Assembly (NCBI RefSeq): GCF_014698045.1
Contig: NZ_JACJSE010000005.1
Location: 310,001-374,000 of the forward strand
Source: Aulosira sp. FACHB-615
GTDB taxonomy: Bacteria; Cyanobacteriota; Cyanobacteriia; Cyanobacteriales; Nostocaceae
DNA length: 64,000 nucleotides
Reading direction: 5' to 3'
Below, piece after piece: positions 63,268-64,000 of the stretch; within the stretch, counting starts at the first letter, position 1, and the number at the start of each line of letters is the position of its first letter. The position numbers were made by a program, and so were the translations under genes. The notes below the pieces were generated by a model, which saw only the letters and a list, made by a program, of their open reading frames with translations, had not been told where the DNA came from and searched no databases.

Positions 63268-64000
63268 ATGAATAAGCAGCTAGACAAGCATTTTGTCAGG
63301 TTATTTTTGAGTTGGAACCTGCAACAGTCACTTGAGCGAAAATATAAAGAATTAGTTGTTGCTGGTATTGTGGCGACCTGCATTATATTGTTACGCTTTG
63401 TCGGAGTGTTTCAATCCTTAGAGTTAGCCGGGTTGGATCAATTTTTTCGCTTACGTCCAACCGAAGAACCAGAAGAACGGATCACGATTGTAGCAATTGA
63501 TGAAGATTCTTTGCGGCGAGTGGGTTCTTGGCCGATTCCTGATGGCGTGATTGCTAATTTATTGCAGAAAGTACAAGTGCATCAACCTCGTGTGATTGGC
63601 TTAGATATATATCGAGATTTAGCAGTCAATCCAGGACACCAAGAACTAGTTAATCTTTATAGTTCAATGCCAAATTTAATCGGTATTCAACTATTAAACC
63701 AGAACCGCAATATGCGTGTTCTGCCGCCTCTAAAACTGAACCCAAACCAAGTTGGTTTTAATAATTTACTGTACGACTATGATGGCAAAGTCAGGCGGAA
63801 TTTGTTGTATCTTCACATGAATGATCAACACTATGAAAGTTTTGCCTTAAAGTTAGCATTACTCTATTTACAAGACCAAAAAATTACCCCAAAAAAAGCT
63901 GCTAAAAATAGTGATTATGTCCGATTAGGCAAGGCTATACTTACCCGTTTTCAAGCCAATGATGGTGGTTATGTGAGGGCAGACGATCGCGGCTATCAAA
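63268..64000 (+). CDS. CHASE2-domain protein (partial, runs off window)
   Basis: Open from the ATG at 63268 to the window end with no stop (244 codons seen). One N-terminal span (about 30-46, ELVVAGIVATCIILLRFVGV) then a CHASE2 extracytoplasmic sensor (LAGLDQFFRLRPTEEPEERI, TIVAIDEDSLRRVGSWPIPD, PRVIGLDIYRD). The output domain (adenylate cyclase, kinase or other) lies outside. A GGGA site is just before the ATG. Confidence 0.85.
   Translation, partial: MNKQLDKHFVRLFLSWNLQQSLERKYKELVVAGIVATCIILLRFVGVFQSLELAGLDQFFRLRPTEEPEERITIVAIDEDSLRRVGSWPIPDGVIANLLQKVQVHQPRVIGLDIYRDLAVNPGHQELVNLYSSMPNLIGIQLLNQNRNMRVLPPLKLNPNQVGFNNLLYDYDGKVRRNLLYLHMNDQHYESFALKLALLYLQDQKITPKKAAKNSDYVRLGKAILTRFQANDGGYVRADDRGYQ

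Overview
The window is chromosomal DNA from a filamentous, heterocyst-type cyanobacterium (Nostoc/Anabaena/Calothrix group). The evidence is the dense HIP1 octamer (GCGATCGC), the short tandem heptamer arrays between genes, and typical cyanobacterial genes (chlG, petP, btpA, ycf46, a PucC-like transporter, rps1B, many Uma2 genes). The order tig-clpP-clpX next to asd-dapA-rnj also fits this group. No rRNA, tRNA or CRISPR array was seen.

Layout. 0.1-5.2 kb: a GntR regulator, DUF4058, Rpn/DUF4351 and Uma2 nuclease-like genes, a frameshifted AAA-ATPase remnant and an alpha/beta hydrolase. 5.3-9.2 kb: protein quality control (clpX, clpP, tig, all minus). 10-14 kb: asd-dapA (lysine/diaminopimelate entry) and rnj (RNase J), all plus. 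14.1-18.5 kb: envelope genes (five-domain peptidoglycan-binding protein, SH3 protein) and ycf46. 18.7-23.9 kb: a BrnT/BrnA toxin-antitoxin pair with a palindromic operator, def, small conserved proteins, a dienelactone hydrolase, rps1B and an XRE regulator.

23.9-40.8 kb is a single-strand (minus) surface-polysaccharide locus. It holds ABC-2 export genes (Wzm/Wzt type), a 1044-residue three-domain glycosyltransferase, a large multi-membrane-span protein, a GtrA-glycosyltransferase fusion, two sugar-nucleotide epimerases, rmlC, rmlD and rmlA (no rmlB), and three more glycosyltransferases. Its core is AT-rich and nearly free of HIP1. One glycosyltransferase gene sits between 64-bp direct repeats copied from the rmlC/rmlD junction, which points to recent acquisition.

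41-51 kb: two coiled-coil Uma2 genes, then a photosynthesis-related set (petP, an ArsA-like ATPase with a degenerate P-loop, chlG, a PucC-family transporter) with an alcohol dehydrogenase and an inositol-phosphatase-family gene. 51.7-54.9 kb is a small defence island: one protein that joins a DNA methyltransferase to an EcoO109I/PmeII-like nuclease domain, a VapBC-type pair, and a scrambled duplicate of the PIN gene end on the other side of the methyltransferase. 54.9-64 kb: aldo/keto reductase, two Uma2 genes, a CrhR-like DEAD-box helicase, rimO, btpA, a VKOR-thioredoxin fusion, and the start of a CHASE2 protein cut by the window edge.

The most unusual items are the methyltransferase-nuclease fusion with permuted flanking duplications, the repeat-flanked glycosyltransferase in the rml cluster, the Uma2 paralogues that share a C-terminal tag after a variable heptad coiled coil, and the degenerate ArsA-like protein among chlorophyll/cytochrome genes. 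All functional statements rest on reading the sequence and on family knowledge; no search was run.
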